From positions 62,001 to 126,000 of the forward strand of contig NZ_CP165647.1 of the NCBI RefSeq assembly GCF_041199985.1: a DNA stretch of 64,000 bases, in the 5' to 3' direction. The notes beneath the pieces were generated by a model. That model was given only the letters and a program-made list of their open reading frames with translations, did no database searches and was not told the origin of the DNA. The position numbers were made by a program, and so were the translations under genes. Positions 8,164 through 16,972 of the stretch are shown piece by piece (position 1 is the stretch's first letter; the number at the start of each line of letters is the position of its first letter). This DNA comes from Leptotrichia sp. HSP-536 (GTDB taxonomy: Bacteria > Fusobacteriota > Fusobacteriia > Fusobacteriales > Leptotrichiaceae).

Positions 8164-9072
8164 ATGTCTATAAAGAAAATAATTGTTTTAGTTTATTCAA
8201 TTTTAAGCATTTCATTAATTGCAGATTATTATAAAAAAGGTAATGAAGTTCATTATGAAGGATATGACCATAAAAATGGTAAATTTATAAATTATAACGA
8301 TGAAGTTAAGAATATTGATTTAGATTCATTTGAACAGCTAAATCCGTTTTATGCAAGAGATAAAAATACAGTTTATTTTAGAGGTAAAGAAACAGATATA
8401 GATAGAAATAGTATTAAAATAATAAGATTAAATTTAGTGAAAGATAAAAATTTTGTTTATTATGGAGATAAAAAATTAAAAGTTTCTCCTAAAAATTTTC
8501 TATTTGTAAATCAAAACGTTTCAAATGGAAGCATACCAACTATTCATGCAGGATCTATTTTTTATGTAAAAGATTCTCAAAATGCTTATCATGTAAAAGT
8601 TGATAAAGATGAAAATATAAAAGAAACTAAATTAGACAATGCAGATGTAGGAAAGTTGGTTTCCTGGAATGAGATACTTGCTAAAGATGGGAAAAATATT
8701 TATTATTATGGTGAAAAAATAGGCTATATTGATGTCTCATCATTTGATGGAAATGGAATGGGCTATGGAAAAGATAAGAATAATCATTATTATAATGTAA
8801 CTATTGTAAAAGATGCAGATTATAAATCATTTAAGGAAATCAAGGGTTATATAAATTTTGCAAAAGATAAGTACAATGTATTTTATGAAGATAAAATAAT
8901 TAAAGGAGCTGATAAAAAAAGTTTTGAACCACTTAAAAATGGGTTCTCAAAAGATAAATTTGGTTATTTTTATAAAGAACAAAGGTTAGAAGGTATTAGT
9001 TATGAAGATATAAAAGACTTTATGAATAGTTTCGGACTTGGTGATAAAAAAGTTCCAGGCTATAAATATTAA
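8164..9072 (+). CDS. DKNYY-family exported protein
   Basis: The 302-residue protein has an N-terminal hydrophobic segment (residues 4-22) suggesting export. The rest is a series of tyrosine-rich repeats of the DKNYY type: YARDKNTVYFRG, VKDKNFVYYGDKK, YGKDKNNHYYN, FAKDKYNVFYED and FSKDKFGYFYKEQ. These repeat domains are common in host-associated Gram-negative and Fusobacterial genomes; their role is not known. An AAAGAGGTG ribosome site precedes the ATG. It follows the ATPase gene by 88 bases, with no clear terminator between them. Confidence 0.8.
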   Translation: MSIKKIIVLVYSILSISLIADYYKKGNEVHYEGYDHKNGKFINYNDEVKNIDLDSFEQLNPFYARDKNTVYFRGKETDIDRNSIKIIRLNLVKDKNFVYYGDKKLKVSPKNFLFVNQNVSNGSIPTIHAGSIFYVKDSQNAYHVKVDKDENIKETKLDNADVGKLVSWNEILAKDGKNIYYYGEKIGYIDVSSFDGNGMGYGKDKNNHYYNVTIVKDADYKSFKEIKGYINFAKDKYNVFYEDKIIKGADKKSFEPLKNGFSKDKFGYFYKEQRLEGISYEDIKDFMNSFGLGDKKVPGYKY

Positions 9073-9087
9073 GAAACAAAAGGAGAG

Positions 9088-9813
9088 ATGATGACTAACA
9101 AATTTTATGGTATTGGTGTAGGCGTGGGAGATAAAGAAAATATAACTTTAAAGGCTGTAAAAAGGCTTGGGGAAGTGGATGTTATTATATTGCCAGAAGC
9201 AAAGTCTGGTGAAGGAAGTACAGCATTTGAAATTATAAAAAATTATGTGAAAAAGGATATAGAGCAAGTTTTTCTAGAATTTCCCATGATAAAGGATGTA
9301 GAAGCAAGAAAAATTTTTAGAAAAAATAATGCTGATACAATAAATAAATTGCTGTCTGAAGGGAAAAATGTAGCATTTTTAACAATAGGTGACCCAATGA
9401 CTTATAGCACTTATACTTATGTATTGGAACATATTTCAGATGATGTGGAAGTTGAAACTATTGCGGGAATAACTTCATTTAACAGCATTGCGGCAAGGCT
9501 TAATATACCGCTGATGATTGGAGATGAAGATTTAAAAGTAGTTTCTGTCAATAGGAAAACTGATGTTTATAAAGAAATTGAAAATAATCAAAATTTAGTG
9601 TTAATGAAAATTAGCAGAGATTTTGAAAAAATAAAAAAAGCGATTATTGAAACAGGAAATAAAGAAAATACAGTTATTGTTTCAAACTGTGGAAAAGAAA
9701 ATGAAGAAATTATTACAGATATTGAAAATGTTGAAAGTGTACATTATTTTTCTACATTAATTCTTAAAAAACAGGGAATAGAACAATGGAAAAGATTTCT
9801 AAAAACACTTTAA
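9088..9813 (+). CDS. cbiL: CbiL, cobalt-precorrin-2 C20-methyltransferase
   Basis: CbiL transfers a methyl group from SAM to C20 of cobalt-factor II/precorrin-2. The 241-residue protein has the tetrapyrrole methylase opening FYGIGVGVGDKENITLKA, then VDVIILPEA, the central FLTIGDPMTYSTYTYV and ETIAGITSFNSIAA, all conserved in CbiL/CobI. The start is one of two adjacent ATG codons after AGGAGAG. It sits apart from cbiD, separated by the ATPase and DKNYY genes. Its last 28 bases overlap the next gene. Confidence 0.92.
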   Translation: MMTNKFYGIGVGVGDKENITLKAVKRLGEVDVIILPEAKSGEGSTAFEIIKNYVKKDIEQVFLEFPMIKDVEARKIFRKNNADTINKLLSEGKNVAFLTIGDPMTYSTYTYVLEHISDDVEVETIAGITSFNSIAARLNIPLMIGDEDLKVVSVNRKTDVYKEIENNQNLVLMKISRDFEKIKKAIIETGNKENTVIVSNCGKENEEIITDIENVESVHYFSTLILKKQGIEQWKRFLKTL

Positions 9814-10649
9814 GAAAAATAGAATTGGCAAAGTTTATAATTCTTCAAATTTTATTTTTTGTATTTTATTTTTTCATAGGAAAATATGACTGGGATTATG
9901 GTTTTGATTTGCCATTTCGATTATTTTTTGGAGGAATGTTTTCAATAATAACGGGAATAATTTTTGGCTTAATGTTTTATTTCATGGGAAAAAAAACGGA
10001 ATATGAAAATGATAAAATCTTGAAATTACCGATATTTTTTATAATTTTATCAATAATATTATTGTTTAGAATAGATATTATTGGAGTTATAAAATTATGT
10101 TTTTACAACGGATTATTCATTTTAGGAATATTTAGAAGTAAAATAAAGATCAGAAGTTATTTGTCTAAAGTTTCTAAAATTATATTGTGGTTTGTTACAA
10201 TGTACTTTTTGATTCCTAGTTTTGCAATTTGTTTTGGAAGTTTTTTGAGTGAAAATCAAATTAATGTTTTAATACCATTAATTACTGCAAATATTTATTT
10301 TGGGTTTGTTATAAAAAGATATTTTAACATTGAAGAAATAAAAATTATAAGAAAATTGACAATATTAAGTTGTTTGATAATTGCATTTATATTTATTTTT
10401 ATTGGTTTCAATTGGTATAAAGAAGACTATTATGCAATAATTTATACTTTTCCGTATAAAGTTTTGATGTATTTTAAAGAAACTCAGATTAGTATTGAAA
10501 AAATCGGGATTATAAAGACGCTGGAGTCGAGGTATTTTGTTTATGCGATGATTGTTAATATGGGATTTTATTTGGGAACTTTGAAAATGAATAATAAAAA
10601 TAAAAAGAGAAATTATATTGAAAACAAGATTGATAGGGATATTCAATAA
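9786..10649 (+). CDS. Polytopic membrane protein of unknown function
   Basis: The 287-residue product is very hydrophobic, with about eight predicted membrane segments starting at residue 13 and a short basic C-terminal tail (NKNKKRNYIENK). I see no transporter signature or catalytic motif. The start codon lies inside the end of cbiL, which suggests translational coupling, but no functional tie to B12 is evident. I do not recognise the family. Confidence 0.6.
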   Translation: MEKISKNTLRKIELAKFIILQILFFVFYFFIGKYDWDYGFDLPFRLFFGGMFSIITGIIFGLMFYFMGKKTEYENDKILKLPIFFIILSIILLFRIDIIGVIKLCFYNGLFILGIFRSKIKIRSYLSKVSKIILWFVTMYFLIPSFAICFGSFLSENQINVLIPLITANIYFGFVIKRYFNIEEIKIIRKLTILSCLIIAFIFIFIGFNWYKEDYYAIIYTFPYKVLMYFKETQISIEKIGIIKTLESRYFVYAMIVNMGFYLGTLKMNNKNKKRNYIENKIDRDIQ

Positions 10650-10692
10650 GAAGTAGTTAAAATTTAAGAACTAAAAGAAAGAAGGAATAATT

Positions 10693-11376
10693 ATGAAAAA
10701 AATATTATTTATTTTGTTACTTGGAGTAGCAATTCAAGGACTAGCAGAAACAATTGTAAAAGGAACTTATGACACGAAGAAAAAAAGATATACAGAATTG
10801 AGTCAAACTTTTGAAAAAGAAATAAATTTGAGTTATGTATTGCCAAGTGATAAAAAAGATATAGTAACGTATAAAACTGAAAATTATGATATTTTAGTGA
10901 GAAAAAGTGATTTGTTGGAATTATACAATAGAAAAAGGGATAAAAAAGAAAATAATATAAAAGATAGCATTTCGGATAAGGATAAAAAATTAGATTATAT
11001 TCGTAATTATATTGCTGAACTGGTAGAAAATAATAAGGCAGTTATTTATGAAAGAAAAACAAAAAAAGAAATAAAAAATATTGTAAAAGTAAAATACAAT
11101 AACGATATTTACTATGATGCAGGAAGAGGTTCAAATTATGATGGTTATAAATTTTATACAGATAAAAGTTTGTCACAGGAAATCATGAGATTTGATATTA
11201 TAACACAATTTGGAATTGCTCTTCACAGCAGTTTGGGAGATAATCCGTATAATAGGGAATTGACAGAAAAGGAAAAAGAATATAGAGAAAAAAATGGAAA
11301 CCATTTTGAAGAATTAAAGGAACTGTATAAGAAAGCTGTTCAAAATCCGAATGTTGAACAAAAAATTAGTTATTAA
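10693..11376 (+). CDS. Secreted or lipid-free periplasmic protein, unknown
   Basis: The 227-residue product begins with a classic signal peptide (MKKILFILLLGVAIQGLA, likely cleaved after QGLA). The mature part is lysine and tyrosine rich and has no cysteine, membrane segment or motif I recognise. A central stretch IRNYIAELVENNKAVIYERK may form a helix and strand. A GAAAGAAGGA ribosome site is present. It sits 43 bases after the membrane protein gene and may be cotranscribed. Confidence 0.6.
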   Translation: MKKILFILLLGVAIQGLAETIVKGTYDTKKKRYTELSQTFEKEINLSYVLPSDKKDIVTYKTENYDILVRKSDLLELYNRKRDKKENNIKDSISDKDKKLDYIRNYIAELVENNKAVIYERKTKKEIKNIVKVKYNNDIYYDAGRGSNYDGYKFYTDKSLSQEIMRFDIITQFGIALHSSLGDNPYNRELTEKEKEYREKNGNHFEELKELYKKAVQNPNVEQKISY

Positions 11377-11425
11377 TTAAAGATGTTTGATAAATTATTT
11401 TTGAAATTTAATAAATATTATTTAG

Positions 11426-11437
11426 AGTTAATTAACT
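11426..11437 (+). promoter_or_regulatory. Palindromic operator candidate upstream of hxlR-type gene
   Basis: AGTTAATTAACT is a perfect 12-bp palindrome, followed by ATG. The near-identical AGTTAGCTAACTATG occurs upstream of the convergent flavoprotein gene at 12276. Sharing between a regulator and its neighbour suggests an HxlR-type operator with autoregulation. Confidence 0.55.
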
Positions 11438-11481
11438 ATGAACGAAAATTTTTCTAATAAAAAAATTGGAGAATAATAATT

Positions 11482-11811
11482 ATGAATAAAAAAGAATTAC
11501 CAAAGTGTTCTGTTGAAATAACACTTTCTTTAATTTCTAATAAATGGAAAATACTTATAATAAGAGATTTACTTGATGGAACAAAAAGGTTTGGAGAGTT
11601 GAGAAAATCTATAAATGGAATTTCTAATAAAGTTTTGACATATAATTTAAGAGAAATGGAGGAGGATAATCTTCTTGTAAGAAAGATTTATCCTGAAGTT
11701 CCTCCAAAAGTTGAATATTCTCTTATTGAAACAGGATACAGCTTAAAACCAATACTGGAAAGTATGGATAAATGGGGGGTAAATTACAGAGAAAAAACAA
11801 AATATGAATAA
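11482..11811 (+). CDS. HxlR-family winged-helix transcriptional regulator
   Basis: The 109-residue protein has the HxlR layout: an N-terminal PKCSVE motif with a cysteine that often senses thiols or aldehydes, ISNKWKILIIRDLLDG, FGELRKSINGISNKVLT (recognition helix) and the wing VPPKVEYSLIETGYSL. HxlR proteins bind short palindromes as dimers. A matching palindrome lies 44 bases upstream. The convergent gene at 11832 encodes a flavin-type enzyme, a common target of HxlR regulators. Confidence 0.88.
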   Translation: MNKKELPKCSVEITLSLISNKWKILIIRDLLDGTKRFGELRKSINGISNKVLTYNLREMEEDNLLVRKIYPEVPPKVEYSLIETGYSLKPILESMDKWGVNYREKTKYE

Positions 11812-11831
11812 CTAAGATTGTATCAAATTAA

Positions 11832-12245
11832 TTATGGTTTTTCTATTTTAAAATTTTCATTGGTATAAGTTTTTAAATCAAAAGTCCTGATTTCTTCTAC
11901 ATCAATATAAAAAAGTTCAAAAATAGGATTGTCAGGAGTTTTAAAAAGTTCCTTTATTGTTGGATATTCATTTAAAACCTTTGTTTTAAGGTTAATATCA
12001 TTAGTAAAATGAATATTTCCATTTACAGATATAAAAGATAAATAGTCTTCTGAATGAGAGAGAAAAGAAACATAAGGACATTTTTTTAACTGTTTGTAAA
12101 CGTTTTTATTATTTGTAGTTGCAAGATATACTTTGTTTTTCTCAGAAAACAGATATTGTAAAATTCTTGTTTTAGGTTTATTATCGTCAAGTGTAGCTAA
12201 GATTCCGTAAGAGTTTTCTCTTAATATTTTACTATAATCAATCAT
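11832..12245 (-). CDS. Pyridoxamine 5'-phosphate oxidase-like FMN-binding protein
   Basis: The product (137 residues from the chosen start) matches the split-barrel flavin reductase/PNPOx-like group: the opening SKILRENSYGILATLDDNK, KPKTRILQYLF, VYLATTNNKNVYKQLKKCPYVSF and a GNIHF strand. Such proteins bind FMN or F420-like cofactors and may reduce small molecules. I start at ATG 12245 because GGAGGA lies just before it; five further codons upstream are open but lack a site. A palindrome shared with the hxlR gene sits 31 bases upstream, so the two genes are probably regulated together. Confidence 0.82.
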   Translation of the reverse strand: MIDYSKILRENSYGILATLDDNKPKTRILQYLFSEKNKVYLATTNNKNVYKQLKKCPYVSFLSHSEDYLSFISVNGNIHFTNDINLKTKVLNEYPTIKELFKTPDNPIFELFYIDVEEIRTFDLKTYTNENFKIEKP

Positions 12246-12275
12246 TTTAATTTCCTCCAAATATAATTTATTTCG

Positions 12276-12287
12276 AGTTAGCTAACT
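12276..12287 (-). promoter_or_regulatory. Palindromic operator candidate upstream of PNPOx-like gene
   Basis: AGTTAGCTAACT is a perfect palindrome and shares GAGTTA..TAACTATG with the site at 11426. It lies 31 bases before the minus-strand start codon, where a bound repressor would block transcription. Confidence 0.55.
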
Positions 12288-12521
12288 ATGTTAATTATAG
12301 CTTAAAATAGAAAAATTGTGAAGAAGGCACATTTTTATTACAAGGTAACAAAATGGTAACTTTAAAAAGGGGAAAGTGCTATATTAAATTTTATTTATCA
12401 AATAACAATGTGTGGCTTATGAAATATACAGGAAGTAAATATTTGATATTTGAAAAGTAAAAATAGTTAAAAATAATAATTTATAATTTGATGAAAAGCA
12501 AATAATAGGAAAAGAGAAAAA

Positions 12522-13190
12522 ATGTTAGAAATAAAAAGAAAGATTTATGATGATAAGGATTGGTATGAAGAATATATTCAAGTTTTAAAAGACGGAAAAG
12601 AAATTCATTATGGTGAAAGTTTTGATTTGCCAAAATATGAAAATGGAAATTATGTATTTTATTTAAATTATGGAAATATAGAATATTATAAATTTTTTAA
12701 AATTTATTTGAAAAAATGGGAAGATAAAATTTATTTTATTCCAAAGTATAATTTTGGTAATAAGAAGATATATGGATATTCACCGTTGGAATTTTTGGAG
12801 AATGATATAAAAAAAATTTTAGAGGACAAGGAAGAAATTAATAAAATCAAGAAATTGACAATAAAGGATATTTTGTGTGAGTGGGCATGTAATAGTCAGT
12901 TTAGAGAATTTTGCAATAGTTTTGAAGATTATCAGAAAAAATTGGTTAATGAAATTTATTTTGTGGATAACGAGATAATTAATAACGACATTTCAGGAAA
13001 ATTTGAAAAGATTTTTGGAATAAAAAACAAAAAAATAGAAAAAATAAATCTTGAAGAAGTTGAAAAACTTGATAAAATATCTGTTTATCTTGAAAATGGG
13101 AAAGTCTGGGAAGCATTTTTTAAGAAAGATGAAAAAATATATTTGAATACAGAAATATCAGTAAGTTTTGAAATAAATGAAATATTATAA
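12522..13190 (+). CDS. Hypothetical cytoplasmic protein
   Basis: The 222-residue protein has no signal peptide or membrane segment. It is rich in Lys, Glu, Tyr and Ile. The first 75 residues look beta-rich (repeated aromatic strands such as YVFYLNYGNIEYY), the middle is helical (NDIKKILEDKEEINKIKKL), and the end has a strand-rich segment (ISVYLENGKVWEAFF). The last part resembles the DUF2442-like pattern found after many small bacterial genes, but I am not certain. A GGAAAAGAG site precedes the ATG. It lies 13 codons or so upstream of cbiF and overlaps its open frame. Confidence 0.55.
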   Translation: MLEIKRKIYDDKDWYEEYIQVLKDGKEIHYGESFDLPKYENGNYVFYLNYGNIEYYKFFKIYLKKWEDKIYFIPKYNFGNKKIYGYSPLEFLENDIKKILEDKEEINKIKKLTIKDILCEWACNSQFREFCNSFEDYQKKLVNEIYFVDNEIINNDISGKFEKIFGIKNKKIEKINLEEVEKLDKISVYLENGKVWEAFFKKDEKIYLNTEISVSFEINEIL

Positions 13191-13227
13191 AAATGAAAAA
13201 TTAATTAAAAAAGAAAGAGGTAATTTT

Positions 13228-13989
13228 ATGAAAAAAGTATACTTCATAGGAGCAGGACCGGGAGATCCTGAATTGATTACAGTAAAAGGGCAAAGAATCG
13301 TAAAGGAAGCAGATGTAATAATTTATGCCGGCTCATTAGTTCCAAAAGAGGTTATTGATTGCCATAAGGATGGAGCTGAAATTTATAATTCCGCTTCAAT
13401 GAACTTGGATGAAGTGATGGAAGTTACGATAAAGGCACAGAAAAAAGGGAAACTAGTAGCAAGAGTGCATACTGGGGATCCGAGCATTTATGGTGCGATA
13501 AGGGAACAAATGGATATTCTGGATGAATATGGGATTGAATATGAAGTAATTCCAGGAGTGAGTTCATTTGTAGCTGCTGCTGCTGCAATAAAAAAAGAAT
13601 TTACCCTGCCTGATGTGAGTCAGACAATAATTTGTACAAGACTGGAAGGAAGAACGCCTGTTCCTGAAGCAGAAAGTCTTGAAAGACTTGCTTCTCACAA
13701 ATGTTCTATGGCAATATTCCTATCTGTGCAAATGATTGATGAAGTTGTAAAAAGACTATTAAAACATTATGATAAAACAACACCAATTGCAATTGTTCAA
13801 AGAGCAACTTGGGAAGATCAGAAAATTGTTATAGGAACATTAGAAAACATTGCCGAACTTGTGAAAAAGGAAAAAATCACAAAAACAGCACAAATTCTTG
13901 TAGGAAACTTTATGGGGAATGAATATTCTAAGTCTAAACTTTACGACAAGGCATTTTCACATGAGTTTAGAAAAGGAATTGAAGAATAA
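13228..13989 (+). CDS. cbiF: CbiF, cobalt-precorrin-4 C11-methyltransferase
   Basis: CbiF adds the C11 methyl group in the anaerobic corrin pathway. The 253-residue product opens with VYFIGAGPGDPELITVKG and has YAGSLVPKEV, ARVHTGDPSIYGAIREQ and VIPGVSSFVAAAAA, the hallmark blocks of CbiF/CobM. I start at ATG 13228 after AAGAAAGAGG; the frame is open back to 13177 but without a site. Its stop overlaps the next gene start (TAATG). It is the last intact cobalamin gene in the window and has non-B12 genes on both sides. Confidence 0.93.
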   Translation: MKKVYFIGAGPGDPELITVKGQRIVKEADVIIYAGSLVPKEVIDCHKDGAEIYNSASMNLDEVMEVTIKAQKKGKLVARVHTGDPSIYGAIREQMDILDEYGIEYEVIPGVSSFVAAAAAIKKEFTLPDVSQTIICTRLEGRTPVPEAESLERLASHKCSMAIFLSVQMIDEVVKRLLKHYDKTTPIAIVQRATWEDQKIVIGTLENIAELVKKEKITKTAQILVGNFMGNEYSKSKLYDKAFSHEFRKGIEE

Positions 13990-14630
13990 TGAAAAAACTG
14001 ATAACAATAATTCTATTTATATTTTCTATCCAAATTTTTGCGGGGCAGTATCAAGTAACAAAGCAGAAGAATGTTACTTTGTCAAAAGAACAGATTGAAG
14101 TGGAAAATAAAAAAATTGAAGAAACAGTAAATAATTATATAAATATGAGCTTTAAAGAATATTTGTCAATATTTTCAGAAGTAAAAAATTCTATAAATAT
14201 TGATAAAAGTAATAAAGTAGAAGAAAATTATATCTACAGAACTTTCTTAGAACTTTATTCACAAATGTTTAATCTTATAGCTGAAAATACTAAAATAGAA
14301 ATAAAAAATATAAAATATTTATCAAATACCAAAGTGATTGTAAAATGTGAAATAATAACACCTGCATTTGATAATCTTAATAACTTAAATGAAAAAGAAA
14401 TAGAAAAGAAACTAACTGAAAAATATGATTTGAACAAATTAAAAAATATGAACGAGAAAGAAATGCTCTCAGAGTTTTTAACTTTTTCAATAGATTTAAT
14501 GAAAAAAGAATTCAAAAAGAAACCGTCTTATGAAATTACTAAAAAGGATATTATTTTGGAAAGGAATGGAAATAATTGGAAATCAAAGGAATATGAGAAA
14601 ATATTAAGAGACACAAAAATTCAAAAATAA
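13989..14630 (+). CDS. Secreted protein, paralogue of the 15306 and 16060 genes
   Basis: The 213-residue product starts with a signal peptide (MKKLITIILFIFSIQIFAG). The mature part is Lys/Glu rich and mainly helical. Its design mirrors the products at 15306 and 16060: signal peptide, a KEQIEVENKKIEETV-type helix, an IKNIKYLSNTKVIVKCEI strand pair, an NEKEIEKKLTEKYD helix and a closing ERNGNNWK strand. The first base overlaps the cbiF stop, so it may be coupled to cbiF. No known family comes to mind. Confidence 0.6.
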   Translation: MKKLITIILFIFSIQIFAGQYQVTKQKNVTLSKEQIEVENKKIEETVNNYINMSFKEYLSIFSEVKNSINIDKSNKVEENYIYRTFLELYSQMFNLIAENTKIEIKNIKYLSNTKVIVKCEIITPAFDNLNNLNEKEIEKKLTEKYDLNKLKNMNEKEMLSEFLTFSIDLMKKEFKKKPSYEITKKDIILERNGNNWKSKEYEKILRDTKIQK

Positions 14631-14648
14631 TTAAAACAATAAAAAAAT

Positions 14649-14694
14649 AACATGATTAAAAAAACTGGATAATAGTTTGATAATCATGTTTTTA
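14649..14694. terminator. Intrinsic terminator between convergent genes
   Basis: AACATGATTA (14649-14658) pairs perfectly with TAATCATGTT (14681-14690), with T-rich sequence on the right and A-rich sequence on the left. It can stop transcription from both the 13989 gene and the minus-strand 14696 gene. Confidence 0.75.
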
Positions 14695-14695
14695 T

Positions 14696-15154
14696 TTATA
14701 TTCTGCTATCGAAATATCTTTGTAACATTTGAAGCTTTAACCGTGAAACTGGGCCTACAATTAGCAATTGCAATGGCAGTGCGGCAATAAAGTTCATTCC
14801 CCATCCAATAAAATAGGCACTTACAATATTTTGCGGCATTTCTGGACGTATTAACAAGCCAAAAATAGACATGAATGTAACCATTCCTGTAACCATTAAA
14901 AGCGAAATTGCTAAAATAATCTGTAATTTGCTATTTTTATCAATTGGCAATTTGAAAGCCATTTTCTTTGCAACAGGTCCGACGATAACTGTATCAAAGA
15001 AAAAAGCAACAATAAATCCTGGAATTAATCCAATTGCAAATTTTGCAAAACTTAATTTTCCAACAAGAGCCAAATTATAGGCACTCATTCCACAAACCAT
15101 AAAAAAACACATTGTAACTCCAAAAATAATTCCTTCTTTTTTATTTCTAGGCAT
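14696..15154 (-). CDS. DUF2798-family membrane protein
   Basis: The 152-residue protein has four hydrophobic segments arranged as two similar halves: each half ends in a VGPV motif (TVIVGPVAKKMAF and LLIVGPVSRLKLQ). This internal duplication is typical of DUF2798 membrane proteins, whose function is not known. A strong AGGAGG ribosome site lies upstream on the minus strand. It stands alone between convergent and divergent neighbours. Confidence 0.75.
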   Translation of the reverse strand: MPRNKKEGIIFGVTMCFFMVCGMSAYNLALVGKLSFAKFAIGLIPGFIVAFFFDTVIVGPVAKKMAFKLPIDKNSKLQIILAISLLMVTGMVTFMSIFGLLIRPEMPQNIVSAYFIGWGMNFIAALPLQLLIVGPVSRLKLQMLQRYFDSRI

Positions 15155-15271
15155 TAAATCCTCCTTTTAACTATATAATCTCTTACATTGTATCACATGA
15201 ATTATTTTTTCGTAAGTTTTTTATACAGTTTTTTAAATTGTTTTTGATTTTAATATTTTGTAAAAATATGG

Positions 15272-15277
15272 TATAAT
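15272..15277 (+). promoter_or_regulatory. Extended -10 element of the 15306 gene
   Basis: ATGGTATAAT (TATAAT at 15272-15277 with TG before it) lies 28 bases upstream of the ATG. The same TGG-TATAAT pattern recurs at 16014 before the paralogue and, as TGG-TATACT, before gapA. Confidence 0.55.
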
Positions 15278-15305
15278 TTTAATATAATTAAATAAGGAGT
15301 ATTTT

Positions 15306-16004
15306 ATGAAAAAAGTATTATTTGCATTAATGCTGGTAGTAATGGGAAATACATTTACAGCACCAAAAGCACAAAAAAATAAAAACATGGAAATAACAGC
15401 GAGCAGAATATCAGAAAGTGAAAAAAAGGAAATAGAAAACGCAATTCAAAACGAGGTTCAGCCTTTTGTAAATTTTGCTATGAGCAGTGGAATTTCAGAG
15501 GTAAAGAAACAGTTTAGCAAGGAAACCGATGCAGAATTATTTGAGAAGGATTATGTTATAAGTAATTCTTTGAAAAAAGAAATTAAAGAAAAATATATTG
15601 ATGAAATAGTAAAATTCACATTGAAGGGAATACGGCCAAGAGTTGTAATAAAAAAAGTCAATTATATTTCTCAAAATGAAGCGGAAGTAAACTACGATAT
15701 AAAAGTGAAAAGTTTAGGAGAATTTTGGAACATAATAGAACTGGATGAAGAAACGGAAAGAAAGATTATGAAAAAAATGGGAATTAAAGATGAAAATCAA
15801 TTAGAAAGAGTTATGAGAAGTAAAGGAAATGATGAATTAAAGAAAAAATATTATTATATAGTTCTTGAAGAAATGATGAATTTTATTAATGAAAAGGCAA
15901 AAGAATTTAAAGATGAAGAAAATTTCATGGAAGATCTGTCAATTATAGTAAAAAAAGTAAACGGAAAATGGAAAATGGAAAATTTAGGAGATAATTTTAA
16001 CTAA
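15306..16004 (+). CDS. Secreted protein, paralogue family member 2
   Basis: The 232-residue product has a signal peptide (MKKVLFALMLVVMGNTFTA). It shares its plan with the products at 13989 and 16060: SEKKEIENAIQNEVQ helix, a VKKVNYISQNEAEVNYDIK strand pair, an ETERKIMKKMGIKDENQ helix and a terminal VKKVNGKWKMENL strand. The shared order suggests gene duplication. It has no cysteines or recognisable catalytic motif. AAGGAG precedes the ATG. It is probably a periplasmic or surface-associated protein of unknown role. Confidence 0.65.
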   Translation: MKKVLFALMLVVMGNTFTAPKAQKNKNMEITASRISESEKKEIENAIQNEVQPFVNFAMSSGISEVKKQFSKETDAELFEKDYVISNSLKKEIKEKYIDEIVKFTLKGIRPRVVIKKVNYISQNEAEVNYDIKVKSLGEFWNIIELDEETERKIMKKMGIKDENQLERVMRSKGNDELKKKYYYIVLEEMMNFINEKAKEFKDEENFMEDLSIIVKKVNGKWKMENLGDNFN

Positions 16005-16013
16005 AAAATGTGG

Positions 16014-16019
16014 TATAAT
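16014..16019 (+). promoter_or_regulatory. Extended -10 element of the 16060 gene
   Basis: TGTGGTATAATT begins directly after the stop codon of the preceding paralogue, so the 16060 gene has its own promoter candidate even though it lies only 55 bases downstream. Confidence 0.5.
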
Positions 16020-16059
16020 TAAATGAGAACTAAAATAAATGTAAAGTGAGGAGATTTCT

Positions 16060-16725
16060 ATGAAAAAGATATTATTTTTGGTTATGTTAGTTGTATTAGG
16101 AAACAGTTTTGCGGCATTTTCCCAAAATTCTAAAAGTGGAAGTGTATCGAATGTAATGACAACAAGTGAAAAGAAAGAAGTTGAAAGGGTACTTCAGAAA
16201 GAATTGCAATTTATTATGAATGGAATAATAGGCTCAGAATTATCAGAAACTGCAAAAATAATTGATAATGAAGTGTTTGGAAGTCAAGTTAATATAAATA
16301 GTGATGTAAAAAATAGGATTACTCAAAAATTTTCCCAAAAATATATTTCAACGGCATTAGATAATATTAATGTGAAAGTTGATATAAAAGAAGTTAAAAA
16401 TGTTTCAAATAATGAAGTTCAAGTATCTTATGATGTAAAAATAAAAGATATATCAAAAATCTCGTTGGAAAATAAAAAAGAAATGGAAGAAAAAGTTTTA
16501 AAAAAATTAGGATACAAAAATTTAGATGAAATAAATAAAATTCTTATGAGTACAGCAAGTGATGCTAAAAAAGAACAAATTTATGAAGCTGTATTACAAG
16601 AATCTTTAAATTTAGTAGAAGAAAAATTGAAAAATATAAAAACAGAAGTGTTTTTAATTAAAGATGCTACAACTGTTTTAGTAAAAAGAAATGGTATATG
16701 GACAATTGAAGGCTTAAACAATTAA
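16060..16725 (+). CDS. Secreted protein, paralogue family member 3
   Basis: The 221-residue product has a signal peptide (MKKILFLVMLVVLGNSFAAFS). It is the closest sibling of the 15306 product: both have a TTSEKKEVERVLQKELQF-type first helix, a VDIKEVKNVSNNEVQVSYD strand pair, a KEMEEKVLKKLGYKNLDE helix and a VLVKRNGIWTIEGL end. A GAGGAG ribosome site is present. Function unknown. Confidence 0.65.
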   Translation: MKKILFLVMLVVLGNSFAAFSQNSKSGSVSNVMTTSEKKEVERVLQKELQFIMNGIIGSELSETAKIIDNEVFGSQVNINSDVKNRITQKFSQKYISTALDNINVKVDIKEVKNVSNNEVQVSYDVKIKDISKISLENKKEMEEKVLKKLGYKNLDEINKILMSTASDAKKEQIYEAVLQESLNLVEEKLKNIKTEVFLIKDATTVLVKRNGIWTIEGLNN

Positions 16726-16972
16726 TTTAAGGCGTGTCTGAAAATTCTCAAAATGATGACTTTTTAACAAATTTTTCTAAAATCAAAAATAATAAACACT
16801 GATTTTATCGTAATTCTTAAAATTTAAATGTTTATAATTAAAGACAGGATTTCTAATTTTGTGAGAGATATTAGTGTACCATTTTTACTATGTTTTTTTT
16901 ATATATTTTTTTGTCGCGCTTGATTATGCAATACACCCCACAAATAAATTTTAAAAATTATAAAATAAAGTG
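16726..16972. other. Intergenic region without recognised gene
   Basis: AT-rich spacer with no open frame of note and no strong stem-loop. It starts with GGCGTGTCTGAAAATTCTCA, loosely like the GGTATGTTTGAAAACTATTA near 35107, but the likeness does not extend further. Confidence 0.4.

Noticed and set aside
6837..9072. ATPase plus DKNYY protein as a new defence system
   Set aside because: No nuclease partner, sensor or conserved defence context is visible; both families are common singletons.
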